64,000 bases of DNA from Salmonella enterica subsp. enterica serovar Typhimurium str. LT2 (GCF_000006945.2 NC_003197.2:3472001-3536000), one strand, 5' to 3'; numbered from the stretch's first letter, positions 1 to 8,968 are shown. The notes: generated by a model not told the origin, from the letters alone. Program-made: numbers and translations.

Positions 1-378
1 ACCGCGCATCTTTTCTTTCAGAATAAAGACGCTGGCGACCATCATGCCAACCGGCGAGAGCTGGCCGATAACCTGCGACGCGGTTGGGCTTAAATATTGC
101 AGGGAAGAACTGAACAAAATGAAATTACCGAACAGTCCGCAGGTCGCTATCGCCAATAACACCAACCAGCGCGGCTTACGAAAAATACGCAGCGGCGGCA
201 GCTTTCTTTTTACTGCCAGTATCGCCCCGAGGCCAATACTGGCCATTAAGAAGCGGTAGAAGACAATGGTTGAAGGCTCCATCACCTCCAGCACTTGCTT
301 CATTGCTATTGGCAACGCTCCCCAGCACATCGCGGTAGTGAGCGCTAAAAGAATGCCAATGCCTGCCTGCTGCTTCAT
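1..378 (-). CDS. yhbE: EamA/DMT-family inner-membrane transporter YhbE, N-terminal part
   Basis: The first 126 codons of a leftward gene are present; the rest lies beyond the left edge. The protein begins MKQQAGIGIL and shows alternating hydrophobic segments typical of drug/metabolite (EamA) transporters. I recognise the sequence as YhbE, an inner-membrane protein of unknown substrate. It lies downstream of rpmA, with a terminator between them, in the rplU-rpmA-yhbE-obgE order known from E. coli, so it probably depends partly on read-through from the ribosomal genes. The start is the ATG whose complement is at 376-378. The C-terminal repeat of the EamA fold cannot be checked. Confidence 0.88.
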   Translation of the reverse strand, partial: MKQQAGIGILLALTTAMCWGALPIAMKQVLEVMEPSTIVFYRFLMASIGLGAILAVKRKLPPLRIFRKPRWLVLLAIATCGLFGNFILFSSSLQYLSPTASQVIGQLSPVGMMVASVFILKEKMRG

Positions 379-455
379 GCCGTGTTCCCTGCAAAGACCC
401 GTTAACGGCATTCGCACAGCCACACGGGTATATTTTAGTCGGCCATCGAATGTAA

Positions 456-482
456 AAAGCCCCGCAACAGGTGCGGGGCTTT
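456..482 (-). terminator. Intrinsic terminator after rpmA
   Basis: An eight to nine base-pair GC-rich stem (agccccgc paired with gcggggct) is followed, reading leftward, by a run of five T. It lies 25 bases past the rpmA stop and before yhbE, so it probably ends most rplU-rpmA transcripts and lets some read into yhbE. Confidence 0.85.
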
Positions 483-507
483 CATCCGTTACCGGACCAC
501 AAAAAAC

Positions 508-765
508 TTACTCAGCAACGATGCTGATGTATTTACGGTTTTTCGGGCCTTTAACTTCGAATTTCACTTTACCGTCTGCTTTAGCAAACAGAGTGTGGTC
601 ACGACCGCAACCAACGTTGGTGCCAGCGTGGAATTTAGTACCACGTTGACGAACGATGATGCTGCCTGCCAGAACTGCTTCACCGCCAAAGCGTTTTACG
701 CCCAGACGTTTAGCTTCAGAATCGCGACCGTTACGAGTCGAGCCGCCAGCCTTTTTATGTGCCAT
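508..765 (-). CDS. rpmA: 50S ribosomal protein L27
   Basis: This 85-residue protein starts [16 protein letters not shown], the conserved N-terminus of bacterial L27 that reaches toward the peptidyl-transferase centre. The length is standard. It is the second gene of a leftward pair, 19 bases after rplU, so L21 and L27 are made from one message. It is rich in Lys/Arg/Gly and shows no anomalies. The terminator at 456-482 closes the unit. Confidence 0.98.
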
Positions 766-784
766 TTAATCTGCTCCCCTAATC

Positions 785-1096
785 TTAAGCGCTGATGCCG
801 GTAATTTTCACATCAGTGAACCACTGACGATGGCCCTGCTGCTTACGGTAGTGTTTACGGCGACGAAACTTAACGATTTTAACTTTCTCGCCACGACCGT
901 GGGCAACAACTTCAGCTTTGATTACGCCGCCATCAACGAAAGGAACGCCGATTTTGACTTCTTCACCGTTTGCGATCATCAGAACTTCAGCGAACTCGAT
1001 AGTTTCGCCAGTTGCGATGTCCAGCTTTTCCAGGCGAACGGTCTGACCTTCGCTTACTCGGTGTTGTTTACCACCACTTTGGAAAACCGCGTACAT
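785..1096 (-). CDS. rplU: 50S ribosomal protein L21
   Basis: This 103-residue L21 begins [14 protein letters not shown] and binds 23S rRNA in the large subunit. The reading frame is open eight codons further upstream, but those codons are not part of the family. I chose the ATG complementary to 1094-1096, which has a GCGGAG ribosome-binding sequence a few bases upstream. It is the first gene of the rplU-rpmA unit and is divergent from ispB; its promoter must lie between 1097 and about 1200. Confidence 0.97.
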
Positions 1097-1353
1097 AAAA
1101 AACTCCGCTTCCGCGCACACCTTTCAATGATTCAGAGCGCGCTATAAATATTCACAATAGGGCGCGAATATTACGCAAATTGCACGGCTTTGACAAGTGC
1201 TACCATCAATACATGAAGAAAAAAAACACAACGCATACGGTAACGTTTATCTGCGGCGTTTTTTCAGTACAATCAGGGTATATTTCTAACCATAAACCCT
1301 ACGTTACCTCATTCAGACATGGGATAATCGGGGCGATAAGCCCGGCTTTTGCG
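1097..1353. promoter_or_regulatory. Divergent rplU / ispB promoter region
   Basis: This 257-base intergenic stretch carries the start signals of both genes. Rightward, a perfect TTGACA lies at 1190-1195 but has only a poor -10 match 16-17 bases on. Leftward, the overlapping complement gives TTGTCA followed after 17 bases by TAATAT. The two -35 elements therefore share the same bases, so the promoters may compete. No ribosomal-protein leader fold was recognised with certainty, and the exact start sites are inferred. Confidence 0.4.
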
Positions 1354-2325
1354 ATGAATTTAGAAAAAATCAACGAGTTAACCGCGCAAGATATGGCGGG
1401 TGTCAATGCGACAATCCTTGAACAGCTTAATTCCGACGTTCAACTGATTAATCAGCTAGGATATTACATTATTAGCGGCGGCGGAAAACGCATTCGTCCG
1501 ATGATTGCCGTTCTTGCCGCGCGCGCGGTGGGTTATCAGGGTAACGCGCACGTGACTATCGCCGCTCTGATCGAGTTTATCCACACGGCGACGCTGCTAC
1601 ATGATGATGTGGTGGATGAATCCGATATGCGTCGCGGCAAAGCGACGGCAAATGCCGCTTTCGGTAATGCCGCCAGCGTGTTGGTCGGCGACTTTATCTA
1701 TACCCGCGCCTTCCAGATGATGACCAGCCTCGGCTCGTTAAAAGTGCTGGAAGTGATGTCGGAAGCGGTCAACGTGATTGCAGAAGGCGAAGTGCTGCAA
1801 TTGATGAACGTGAATGACCCGGACATTACCGAAGAAAATTACATGCGGGTGATTTACAGTAAAACGGCCCGTCTGTTCGAAGCTGCCGCCCAGTGCTCCG
1901 GTATTCTCGCTGGTTGTACGCCTGAGCAAGAGAAAGGGTTGCAGGACTATGGTCGCTACCTTGGTACGGCTTTCCAGCTCATTGACGATCTGCTGGATTA
2001 CAGTGCCGACGGCGAGCATCTCGGTAAAAATGTGGGTGATGACCTCAATGAGGGCAAACCTACCTTACCGTTGCTTCACGCCATGCGCCACGGTACGCCA
2101 GAACAGTCAGCGATGATCCGTACCGCTATTGAACAAGGTAATGGCCGTCATCTTCTGGAACCGGTTCTGGAAGCGATGACCACCTGCGGCTCGCTGGAAT
2201 GGACGCGTCAGCGAGCGGAAGAAGAAGCCGACAAAGCGATATCCGCGTTGCAGATATTGCCGGATACCCCATGGCGTGAGGCGCTAATCGGTCTCGCACA
2301 CATCGCGGTGCAGCGCGATCGTTAA
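1354..2325 (+). CDS. ispB: Octaprenyl diphosphate synthase
   Basis: This 323-residue trans-prenyltransferase extends farnesyl diphosphate to the C40 octaprenyl chain used for ubiquinone and menaquinone side chains. Both aspartate-rich Mg-binding motifs are present: DDVVD at residues 84-88 and DDLLD at 211-215, with GGGKRIRP at about 42-49. The frame is open back to 1180, but the family protein begins MNLEKINELT at 1354. No clear Shine-Dalgarno sequence precedes this ATG. It is a single gene, divergent from rplU, followed by a weak hairpin. Confidence 0.97.
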   Translation: MNLEKINELTAQDMAGVNATILEQLNSDVQLINQLGYYIISGGGKRIRPMIAVLAARAVGYQGNAHVTIAALIEFIHTATLLHDDVVDESDMRRGKATANAAFGNAASVLVGDFIYTRAFQMMTSLGSLKVLEVMSEAVNVIAEGEVLQLMNVNDPDITEENYMRVIYSKTARLFEAAAQCSGILAGCTPEQEKGLQDYGRYLGTAFQLIDDLLDYSADGEHLGKNVGDDLNEGKPTLPLLHAMRHGTPEQSAMIRTAIEQGNGRHLLEPVLEAMTTCGSLEWTRQRAEEEADKAISALQILPDTPWREALIGLAHIAVQRDR

Positions 2326-2337
2326 TGCCGTTCTCTT

Positions 2338-2358
2338 ATCCCGCGTACTGCGCGGGAT
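2338..2358 (+). terminator. Hairpin after ispB
   Basis: An eight base-pair GC-rich inverted repeat (atcccgcg / cgcgggat, five-base loop) lies 12 bases after the ispB stop. There is no real T-run after it, so termination may be weak or factor-dependent. Confidence 0.5.
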
Positions 2359-2556
2359 ATCCCATTAAGTTCTAATAAACTCCAGATACCCTATCGCCTG
2401 TTTTTCACATACTCATCCAGGATTTCCCCTGGCATATTCTGAATATTGCCGCCACTTACATGAACTTTTTAGAACATTCCTTCACGAAGCGTTATAGTAT
2501 CGAACGTCGTCGGGTTGTTAAAACCGTAAGTGATTAATCTAAGGAGTGATGGATGT

Positions 2557-2844
2557 ATGGAAAGCAAGCTTATTGACTGGCATCCGGCCGATATCATTGC
2601 CGGACTACGTAAAAAAGGGACTTCAATGGCCGCTGAGTCACGTCGGAATGGATTGAGTTCATCCACGCTGGCCAATGCATTAACGCGCCCATGGCCGAAA
2701 GGAGAGTTGATTATCGCGAAAGCATTGGGAACGGAACCCTGGGTTATTTGGCCATCGCGTTATCACGATCCGCGCACGCATGAGTTTATCGACAGAACGC
2801 GGCTTATGAGAGCGCGTAATAAAAACAAACAGAATGTAGAGTAA
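2557..2844 (+). CDS. sfsB: SfsB/Nlp-family DNA-binding regulator
   Basis: This 95-residue protein, MESKLIDWHPADI..., matches the Nlp/SfsB/Ner-like family of small helix-turn-helix proteins related to phage Mu Ner. The segment from about residue 21 to 50 (SMAAESRRNGLSSSTLANAL) is the likely helix-turn-helix. I chose the ATG at 2557, preceded by AAGGAG at 2541-2546; an out-of-frame ATG lies at 2553. The C-terminal tail is Lys/Arg/Asn-rich and differs slightly from E. coli. In E. coli it was linked to maltose-gene expression; its targets here are unknown. Confidence 0.9.
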   Translation: MESKLIDWHPADIIAGLRKKGTSMAAESRRNGLSSSTLANALTRPWPKGELIIAKALGTEPWVIWPSRYHDPRTHEFIDRTRLMRARNKNKQNVE

Positions 2845-2855
2845 GTGCCTGTAAA

Positions 2856-2886
2856 ACAACCCCCGCATCGCGTTCGCGGGGGTTGT
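2856..2886. terminator. Bidirectional terminator between sfsB and murA
   Basis: An eleven base-pair stem (acaacccccgc / gcgggggttgt) with a nine-base loop lies between the convergent sfsB and murA stops. It is A-rich on the left and T-rich on the right, so it can serve both strands. Confidence 0.85.
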
Positions 2887-2901
2887 TCAGCGTACAGAAG
2901 G

Positions 2902-4161
2902 TTATTCGCCTTTCACGCGTTCAATATTCGCGCCTAGCGCGCGCAGTTTGTCTTCGATGCGCTCATAACCGCGATCGATGTGATAAATGCGATCCACAAT
3001 CGTCGTGCCTTCCGCAATACAGCCCGCCAGCACCAGGCTCGCAGATGCCCGCAGATCTGTCGCCATGACCTGGGCGCCAGAGAGCGTTTCTACGCCATGG
3101 CATATGACGGTATTGCTTTCAATTTCCGCACGCGCGCCCATGCGGCTGAGTTCAGGCACGTGCATAAAGCGGTTTTCAAAGACGGTTTCAGTGATAAAGC
3201 CCGTCCCTTCCGCCACCAGGTTCAGCAACGTGAACTGCGCCTGCATATCGGTCGGGAATGCCGGGTGCGGCGCGGTACGGACATTGACCGCCTTCGGTCG
3301 TTTGCCGTGCATGTCCAGACTAATCCAGTCCTCGCCCACTTCGATATCCGCGCCAGCATCGCGCAGTTTCGCCAGTACCGCGTCCAGAGTGTCCGGTTGC
3401 GCGTTACGGCAGAGGATTTTGCCGCGAGAGATCGCTGCCGCCACCAGGAAAGTCCCCGTTTCGATACGATCCGGCAGCACACGATAAACGCCGCCGCCCA
3501 GACGCTCTACACCCTCGATCGTAATACGATCGGTGCCCTGCCCGGCGATCTTCGCCCCCAGCGTAACCAGGAAGTTAGCGGTGTCGACAATTTCCGGCTC
3601 GCGCGCGGCGTTTTCAATGATGGTCGTCCCTTCCGCCAGCGTAGCGGCGCACATAATGGTGACGGTCGCGCCGACGCTGACCTTATCCATCACGATATGC
3701 GCCCCTTTAAGACGCCCTTCTACGGAGGCCTTTACGTAGCCCTCTTCCAGCTTGATGGTCGCACCCAGTTGTTCCAGACCGGTAATATGCAGATCAACCG
3801 GACGCGCGCCGATAGTACAGCCCCCCGGCAGAGAGACTTGTCCCTGACCAAAACGGGCAACCAGCGGCCCCAGCGCCCATATCGAGGCGCGCATGGTCTT
3901 AACCAGATCATAAGGCGCGCAGAACACGTTCACCTGGCTGGCGTCAATGTGTACCGATCCATTGCGTTCCACTTTCGCGCCTAATTGGCTCAGGAGCTTC
4001 ATCGACGTATCCACGTCTTTCAGTTTTGGAACGTTTTGGATCTCTACCGGTTCTTCTGCCAGCAGAGCGGCGAACAGGATCGGCAGCGCGGCGTTTTTGG
4101 CGCCGGAAATTGTGACTTCGCCCTGGAGCGTCGTTGGCCCCTGTACACGAAATTTATCCAT
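2902..4161 (-). CDS. murA: UDP-N-acetylglucosamine 1-carboxyvinyltransferase
   Basis: MurA transfers enolpyruvate from PEP to UDP-GlcNAc, the first committed step of peptidoglycan synthesis. The 419-residue length is exact for the family. The catalytic cysteine is C115 in the loop GGCTIGARP, so the enzyme should be fosfomycin-sensitive; K22-N23 of the SGAKNAALP motif are also present. The two-domain inside-out barrel is recognisable from repeated GAxxxG segments. It lies downstream of ibaG with a 53-base gap, as in E. coli, and ends at the shared terminator with sfsB. Confidence 0.98.
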
Positions 4162-4214
4162 TATTGTATTCTCAGTTAAGCATTCATCTCCGCTACCGGC
4201 AGGTTACCCGTAGC

Positions 4215-4469
4215 TTAAAATCCGTTAAGTTTACGATCGCGCGCCCATTCCGCCGGGGTATATGCTTTGATCGATACGGCATGGATACGGTTGTCCGCAA
4301 TGTACTCCATTAGCGGCCCATAGACCGTTTGCTGTTTCTTGACCCGGCTCATGCCGTCAAACATCTCGCCCACGGCAATAACCTGAAAGTGACTGCCATC
4401 GCCGGAGACGTGGACTTCCTGGAGGGAGAGGGCATTCATCAGCACACTCTGAATTTCATGATTTTCCAT
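4215..4469 (-). CDS. ibaG: BolA-family iron-sulfur / acid-stress protein IbaG
   Basis: This 84-residue protein starts MENHEIQSVLMNAL and carries the BolA fold, including VSGDGSHFQVIAV and the C-terminal HAVSIKAYTPAEW segment. BolA proteins bind monothiol glutaredoxins and [2Fe-2S] clusters; IbaG (YrbA) was named for acid-stress induction in E. coli. The frame is open 13 codons further upstream, but the conserved start is the ATG complementary to 4467-4469. It precedes murA on the same strand. Confidence 0.95.
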   Translation of the reverse strand: MENHEIQSVLMNALSLQEVHVSGDGSHFQVIAVGEMFDGMSRVKKQQTVYGPLMEYIADNRIHAVSIKAYTPAEWARDRKLNGF

Positions 4470-4575
4470 GGGTTCTTTATTCGTCAAATAGTGAAAACAG
4501 CCCAACATCTTAGAGCAAAGTCGCGCCGTCTTAAATAAGCAAAAGATTACGCTGATAAATCAGCGCGGTAAAAGT

Positions 4576-4651
4576 GCCGGATGGTGCTGCTAACGCAACT
4601 TATCCGGCCTACGGGGATCATGCGAAGTGTAGGCCGGATAAACCATCCGGC
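4576..4651. repeat. REP/BIME palindromic repeat
   Basis: Two inverted REP units (gccggatggt ... accatccggc, with inner tatccggcctac / gtaggccggata) occupy the ibaG-mlaB gap. It is a typical enterobacterial BIME, probably forming a hairpin that stabilises or ends the mla transcript. Confidence 0.88.
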
Positions 4652-4656
4652 ATTCA

Positions 4657-4953
4657 TTACATACGGGGAAGTACGTCTTCGGGCAAGTTATATAATTGCG
4701 CCAGCGCGTAAACCTTGTCGTTAACGCCAGACAGCGACACGGCATTGCCCTGCTTTTTTGCCTGGTTCACAAGGTGCGCCAGCAGCGCCAGTCCCCCCGT
4801 ATCTACCCTGGAGATCTGGCTCAGGTCGATACGGGTAACGCCATTCATCGCTTCTACGCGCGCGTCCCATAGCGGCGCCAACACGTCCTGATCCAGCTCT
4901 CCCGCCAGCACCAGAGTGTCCGCCTCACGCGTCCAGGTGAGTTGCGGCGTCAT
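4657..4953 (-). CDS. mlaB: MlaB, STAS-domain subunit of the phospholipid transporter
   Basis: This 98-residue cytoplasmic STAS-domain protein is the last gene of the mlaFEDCB operon. MlaB binds the ATPase MlaF and is needed for assembly and activity of the MlaFEDB complex, which moves phospholipids between the outer-membrane and inner-membrane sides. The STAS signature IDLSQISRVDTGGLALL is at about residues 42-58. Its ATG overlaps the mlaC stop by one base (TAATG), which implies translational coupling. Confidence 0.96.
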   Translation of the reverse strand: MTPQLTWTREADTLVLAGELDQDVLAPLWDARVEAMNGVTRIDLSQISRVDTGGLALLAHLVNQAKKQGNAVSLSGVNDKVYALAQLYNLPEDVLPRM

Positions 4954-5588
4954 TACTGTTTCTCGTCCAAAGTAATTTTCTGTTGAGAGATAGATTTCAG
5001 TTGTGCGGTCAGGCCGTCGATGCCTTTAGTACGCAGCAGGTCGCTCCACTCATTTTGCTTGGTGGTGATCATGCTGACGCCTTCCGCAATCATGTCATAC
5101 GCCTGCCAGTTGCCGGTCTGGGTGTTTTTTCGCCACTGGAAATCCAGGCGTACCGGCGGACGACCGTTGGGATCGATAATCGTTACACGGATAGGCACAA
5201 TGGTCGCATCGCCCAGCGGTTGCTCAGGCGCTATCTGGTAAGTCTGACCGTGGTACATCGCCAGCGCCTGACCGTATGCCTGTTTCAGGTATTCGCGAAA
5301 CGCTGCAAAATAGGCTTCACGCTGCGCCGGGGTCGCCTCTTTGTAGTAGCGGCCCAACACCAGCGCGCCGGCATATTTTACCTGCACGTACGGCAGAAGT
5401 TCCTGATCAACAACGTCTCGCAGGTAATCCGGATTGGCACGAATTTTCGGCTGTTCGTTTTTCAGGCGATCAAAAGTTTTCTGCGCCGCCTCGTTCATCA
5501 GTTTATAAGGATTGCTCTGATCCGCTGCCGTTGCTGCGCTTAATGGCGCAATGACCAGCAGGGCCACCATCATCAGTCGTTTAAACAT
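4953..5588 (-). CDS. mlaC: MlaC, periplasmic phospholipid-binding protein
   Basis: This 211-residue protein with an N-terminal signal peptide (positive MFKR, hydrophobic core, cut near ATA-AD at residue 21-22) is the soluble shuttle carrying phospholipids between the outer-membrane MlaA-porin complex and the inner-membrane MlaFEDB complex. Length and sequence (e.g. LRDVVDQELLPYV, VRLDFQW) match the MlaC/Ttg2D family. It lies between mlaD (18-base gap) and mlaB (one-base overlap). Confidence 0.97.
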   Translation of the reverse strand: MFKRLMMVALLVIAPLSAATAADQSNPYKLMNEAAQKTFDRLKNEQPKIRANPDYLRDVVDQELLPYVQVKYAGALVLGRYYKEATPAQREAYFAAFREYLKQAYGQALAMYHGQTYQIAPEQPLGDATIVPIRVTIIDPNGRPPVRLDFQWRKNTQTGNWQAYDMIAEGVSMITTKQNEWSDLLRTKGIDGLTAQLKSISQQKITLDEKQ

Positions 5589-5606
5589 GCCTCAATTCTC
5601 CTGAGA

Positions 5607-6158
5607 TTATTTCGTTTCGCCCGCGGGCGTTGTGGCTTCAGTATGACCTTCCGTTGCGGCTGGCGCATCGCCAGAATTCTTATTGTCGTCGCCTTTGCTG
5701 TTATAAAGGAACTGGCCAATCATATCTTCCAGCACCATTGCAGACTTGGTGTCCTGAATCGTACTCCCATCTTTGAGGATAGACGTTCCCAGCTCAGGAT
5801 CTTCAAAACCGACGTTTAATGCCAGATATTGCTCCCCCAGCAGTCCGGAAGTTCGAATACTCAACGAGCTGGTATCGGGAATATGGTTATAACGCTCTTC
5901 GATGTCGAGCGTTACGCGCGGCAGGTATGTTTTCGGATCAAGCGAGATATCTTCAACCCGCCCGACAACCACCCCGCCGATGCGTACCGGGGAACGCACT
6001 TTCAGACCGCCGATGTTATCGAAGGTCGCATAAACCTTATAGGTCGGCTCCGTGCGCATAGAGGTCACATTTGCCGCCTTCAGGCAAACAAACAGCGCCG
6101 CCAGCAACGCTACCAGCAAAAAAACGCCTACCCAAATTTCATTTTTTTTCGTTTGCAT
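5607..6158 (-). CDS. mlaD: MlaD, MCE-domain membrane-anchored subunit
   Basis: This 183-residue protein has one N-terminal transmembrane helix (about residues 8-27) followed by an MCE domain (about 40-115, YATFDNIGGLKVRSPVRIGGV). Six copies form the periplasmic ring of the MlaFEDB lipid transporter. The C-terminal tail is low-complexity (Gly/Asn/Thr/Glu). The family start is MQTKKNEIWVG at 6158; five extra codons upstream are open but not conserved. The mlaE stop lies only four bases upstream. Confidence 0.97.
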   Translation of the reverse strand: MQTKKNEIWVGVFLLVALLAALFVCLKAANVTSMRTEPTYKVYATFDNIGGLKVRSPVRIGGVVVGRVEDISLDPKTYLPRVTLDIEERYNHIPDTSSLSIRTSGLLGEQYLALNVGFEDPELGTSILKDGSTIQDTKSAMVLEDMIGQFLYNSKGDDNKNSGDAPAATEGHTEATTPAGETK

Positions 6159-6162
6159 GAAC

Positions 6163-6945
6163 TCAATTCCCAAACATCAGTGCGGTCAGCACAAAATCCA
6201 GCCCCAGAACGGCCAACGATGCGTGAACCACGGTACGCGTCGTTGCCCGGCTAATCCCGGCAGAAGTCGGTATTGCGTCATAACCGTTGAATAACGCAAT
6301 CCATGTTACCGTAATGGCGAACACCACGCTCTTTATCAGACAGTTCACCAGGTCCATACGCCAGTCGACGGCATTCTGCATCGCGGACCAGAAGAACCCG
6401 GCGTCGATTCCCTTCCAGCTTACGCCGACCAGCGAGCCGCCCCAGATACCGACCGCCACAAAGATAATGGTCAGTAGCGGCAATGAAATCACGCCCGCCC
6501 AAAAGCGCGGCGAAATCACCCGGCGCAATGGATCGACCGCCATCATCTCCATACTGGAGAGCTGCTCCGTCGCCCGCATCAGGCCGATTTCCGCCGTCAA
6601 CGCCGACCCGGCCCGCCCGGCAAACAGCAACGCCGCGACCACCGGCCCCAGCTCGCGCAGCAGCGAAAGCGCCACTAACATGCCAAGACTGGTCTCCGCG
6701 CTGTAAGTGGTCAGAACCAGATAGCCTTGCAGCCCCAGCACCATACCGATGAATACGCCGGAGACAATAATGATAAGCATTGACAAGACGCCCACATTAT
6801 AAAGCTGGCGCACCAGCAGCGGCGCATGTTTGCGAAACTCCGGCTTACCGATAATCGCATTGAATAACATTAACCCGGCGCGCCCGAACGTCCTGACGGT
6901 TTTGATCCCGCTGTGTCCGAGTGCTGCCAGCGCATTTAACAGCAT
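6163..6945 (-). CDS. mlaE: MlaE, permease subunit of the phospholipid ABC transporter
   Basis: This 260-residue polytopic inner-membrane protein of the MlaE/YrbE permease family has five to six hydrophobic helices and the conserved ELGPVVAALLFAGRAGSAL and EIGLMRATEQ segments. It dimerises, binds MlaF on the cytoplasmic side and the MlaD ring on the periplasmic side. The frame is open for 71 codons upstream, overlapping mlaF; the conserved start is MLLNAL at 6945, seven bases after the mlaF stop. Confidence 0.97.
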   Translation of the reverse strand: MLLNALAALGHSGIKTVRTFGRAGLMLFNAIIGKPEFRKHAPLLVRQLYNVGVLSMLIIIVSGVFIGMVLGLQGYLVLTTYSAETSLGMLVALSLLRELGPVVAALLFAGRAGSALTAEIGLMRATEQLSSMEMMAVDPLRRVISPRFWAGVISLPLLTIIFVAVGIWGGSLVGVSWKGIDAGFFWSAMQNAVDWRMDLVNCLIKSVVFAITVTWIALFNGYDAIPTSAGISRATTRTVVHASLAVLGLDFVLTALMFGN

Positions 6946-6952
6946 GAGTGGC

Positions 6953-7765
6953 TTAACTCCCTGTTTCGAGTAAATCAAGGTGATAGTCGCCCGCCGGATA
7001 GCGGAACGGAACCGGCCCGTCGGCAATGCCGTCAAGGAACTGACGCACGCGCGGGTCCGTATTCTCCTGCAACGCCTGAGCGCTACCGTGAGCGACGATT
7101 TTTTTGTCCGCCATGATCCAGGCGTGATCAGCAATACTGAGCACCTCTGGCACATCATGCGAGACCACCACGCAGGTCACGCCCAGCGCGCTGTTCAATT
7201 CTGAAATCAGCTTCACCAGAACGCCCATGGTAATCGGGTCCTGGCCGACAAACGGCTCATCGAACATGATGAGATCCGGTTCCAGAGCGATGGCGCGCGC
7301 CAACGCGGCGCGGCGCGCCATCCCACCGGAGAGCTCGGAAGGCATCAGTTTTGCCGCGCCGCGCAGCCCGACAGCTTCCAGTTTCATCATCACGACGCTT
7401 TTTAGCAGCGGCGCGGGTAAATTGGTGTGCTCCCGTAGCGGATAGGCCACATTGTCAAACACGTTCATGTCGGTAAACAGCGCTCCCGACTGAAACAGCA
7501 TACTCATACGTTTGCGGACGGTGTAGAGCCGCGAACGGGACATGGCCGGCACATTCTCGCCATCAAATAAGATCTCGCCCTTATCCGGCGGGATCTGTCC
7601 GCCAATCAGGCGCAACAGCGTGGTTTTACCGATGCCCGACGGCCCCATGATCGCCGTGATCTTCCCGCGCGGCACCGTCAGGGAAATATTATCGAAAATG
7701 CAGCGTTCGCCACGGGAAAAGCTGACGTCGCGCATATCGACTAAATTGGCCGCAGACTGACCCAT
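6953..7765 (-). CDS. mlaF: MlaF, ATPase of the phospholipid ABC transporter
   Basis: This 270-residue ABC ATPase has Walker A GPSGIGKTT at residues 41-49, the ABC signature LSGGMARR, Walker B LIMFDEPF and the switch histidine in VVVSHD. It powers MlaFEDB. I chose the ATG complementary to 7763-7765 (MGQSAANLVDMR) because AAGGATGA lies just upstream and the length fits the family; the longer frame to 7831 has no ribosome-binding site. It is the first gene of mlaFEDCB, divergent from yrbG across about 210 bases that must hold both promoters. Confidence 0.97.
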   Translation of the reverse strand: MGQSAANLVDMRDVSFSRGERCIFDNISLTVPRGKITAIMGPSGIGKTTLLRLIGGQIPPDKGEILFDGENVPAMSRSRLYTVRKRMSMLFQSGALFTDMNVFDNVAYPLREHTNLPAPLLKSVVMMKLEAVGLRGAAKLMPSELSGGMARRAALARAIALEPDLIMFDEPFVGQDPITMGVLVKLISELNSALGVTCVVVSHDVPEVLSIADHAWIMADKKIVAHGSAQALQENTDPRVRQFLDGIADGPVPFRYPAGDYHLDLLETGS

Positions 7766-7977
7766 TGATTCATCCTTCGTATTGCCTTGTTGAGGTAACC
7801 ATGGCGCTGAATTTAACCATGGGTTCGACATAATTACAGAATATTAACTGACAGGGTTAGCGAAAGCTGGCATTCGTTTTACTTTTTAGCCGCATAAAGT
7901 CAAAATTAGGACTTCGTTACGGCTTCCAGATATCCCTTCCAGGGGACCGGCGAGTATACCTGAAGAAAGGACTTTAG

Positions 7978-8955
7978 ATGCTTTTAGCGATGGCGCTACT
8001 CATAATTGGTTTGCTTCTGGTGGCCTACGGCGCCGATCGTCTGGTGTTTGCGGCCTCTATTTTATGCCGTACATTCGGTATTCCCCCGCTGATCATCGGG
8101 ATGACGGTTGTGAGTATCGGCACCTCGCTGCCGGAAATTATTGTGTCGGCCGCCGCATCGCTACACGGTCAGCTCGATTTGGCCGTCGGCGCGGCGCTCG
8201 GTTCTAACATCACCAATATTTTGCTGATCTTAGGGCTGGCGGCGCTGGTTCGTCCATTTACCGTGCATTCCGATGTTCTACGTCGCGAATTGCCGTTAAT
8301 GTTATTTGTTAGCGTGGTAGCCGGTTCCGTACTGCATGACGGACAGTTAAGCCGCAGTGATGGTATCTTTCTCCTGCTTCTGGCTGTGCTATGGCTGTTA
8401 TTCATTGTTAAAATCGCGCGTCTGGCCGAACGCCAGGGGAATGACAGCCTCACCCGCGAACAACTGGCGGAGCTGCCGCGCGAAGGCGGGCTCCCCGTCG
8501 CGTTCTTATGGCTGGGCATTGCGCTGGTCATCATGCCGATGGCGACGCGCATGGTAATCGATAACGCTACGGTGCTGGCGAACTATTTCGCCATGAGTGA
8601 ATTAACGCTCGGTCTGACAGTCATCGCCGTCGGCACCAGTCTGCCAGAGCTGGCGACGGCGATTGCCGGCGTGCGAAAAGGCGAAAATGATATTGCCGTT
8701 GGTAATCTCATTGGCGCCAATATTTTTAATCTCGCTATCGTGCTGGGACTGCCTGCGCTGATCGCGCCGGGGGAGATCAATCCGCTGGCGTTTGGGCGTG
8801 ATTATAGCGTGATGTTGCTGGTTAGCGTGGTTTTCGCTTTACTTTGCTGGCGGCATCCGCGTCAGATTGGTCGGGGCGCAGGTATACTGCTGACCGGCGG
8901 GTTTATCGTATGGCTGGCGATGCTCTATTGGCTATCGCCACTTCTTGTTGGATAA
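7978..8955 (+). CDS. yrbG: Ca2+/Na+ exchanger-family inner-membrane protein YrbG
   Basis: This 325-residue membrane protein of the CaCA cation/Ca2+ exchanger superfamily shows the two inverted alpha repeats: MTVVSIGTSLPEIIVSAAAS (about residues 42-61) and LTVIAVGTSLPELATAI (about 214-230), each followed by a G-N-I/L-xGxNIxN stretch. It has ten or so transmembrane helices. Its physiological role is unknown. It is the first gene of the yrbG-kdsD-kdsC-lptCAB cluster; its 3' end overlaps the region just before the kdsD start. Confidence 0.95.
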   Translation: MLLAMALLIIGLLLVAYGADRLVFAASILCRTFGIPPLIIGMTVVSIGTSLPEIIVSAAASLHGQLDLAVGAALGSNITNILLILGLAALVRPFTVHSDVLRRELPLMLFVSVVAGSVLHDGQLSRSDGIFLLLLAVLWLLFIVKIARLAERQGNDSLTREQLAELPREGGLPVAFLWLGIALVIMPMATRMVIDNATVLANYFAMSELTLGLTVIAVGTSLPELATAIAGVRKGENDIAVGNLIGANIFNLAIVLGLPALIAPGEINPLAFGRDYSVMLLVSVVFALLCWRHPRQIGRGAGILLTGGFIVWLAMLYWLSPLLVG

Positions 8956-8968
8956 CTGGAAACGGATT

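Noticed and set aside
1180..1353. 58-codon N-terminal extension of ispB
   Set aside because: It would cover the promoter and is not part of the IspB family; ATG 1354 gives the exact family length.
2980..3984. 334-codon open frame opposite murA
   Set aside because: Antisense shadow of murA; Arg/His-rich low-information sequence with no family match I recognise.
4576..4651. Possible CRISPR-like or sRNA structure
   Set aside because: The repeated palindromes here and at four other intergenic sites match REP/BIME units and lack regular spacers.
6946..7158. 71-codon N-terminal extension of mlaE
   Set aside because: It lies entirely within mlaF in another frame and is not part of the MlaE family.
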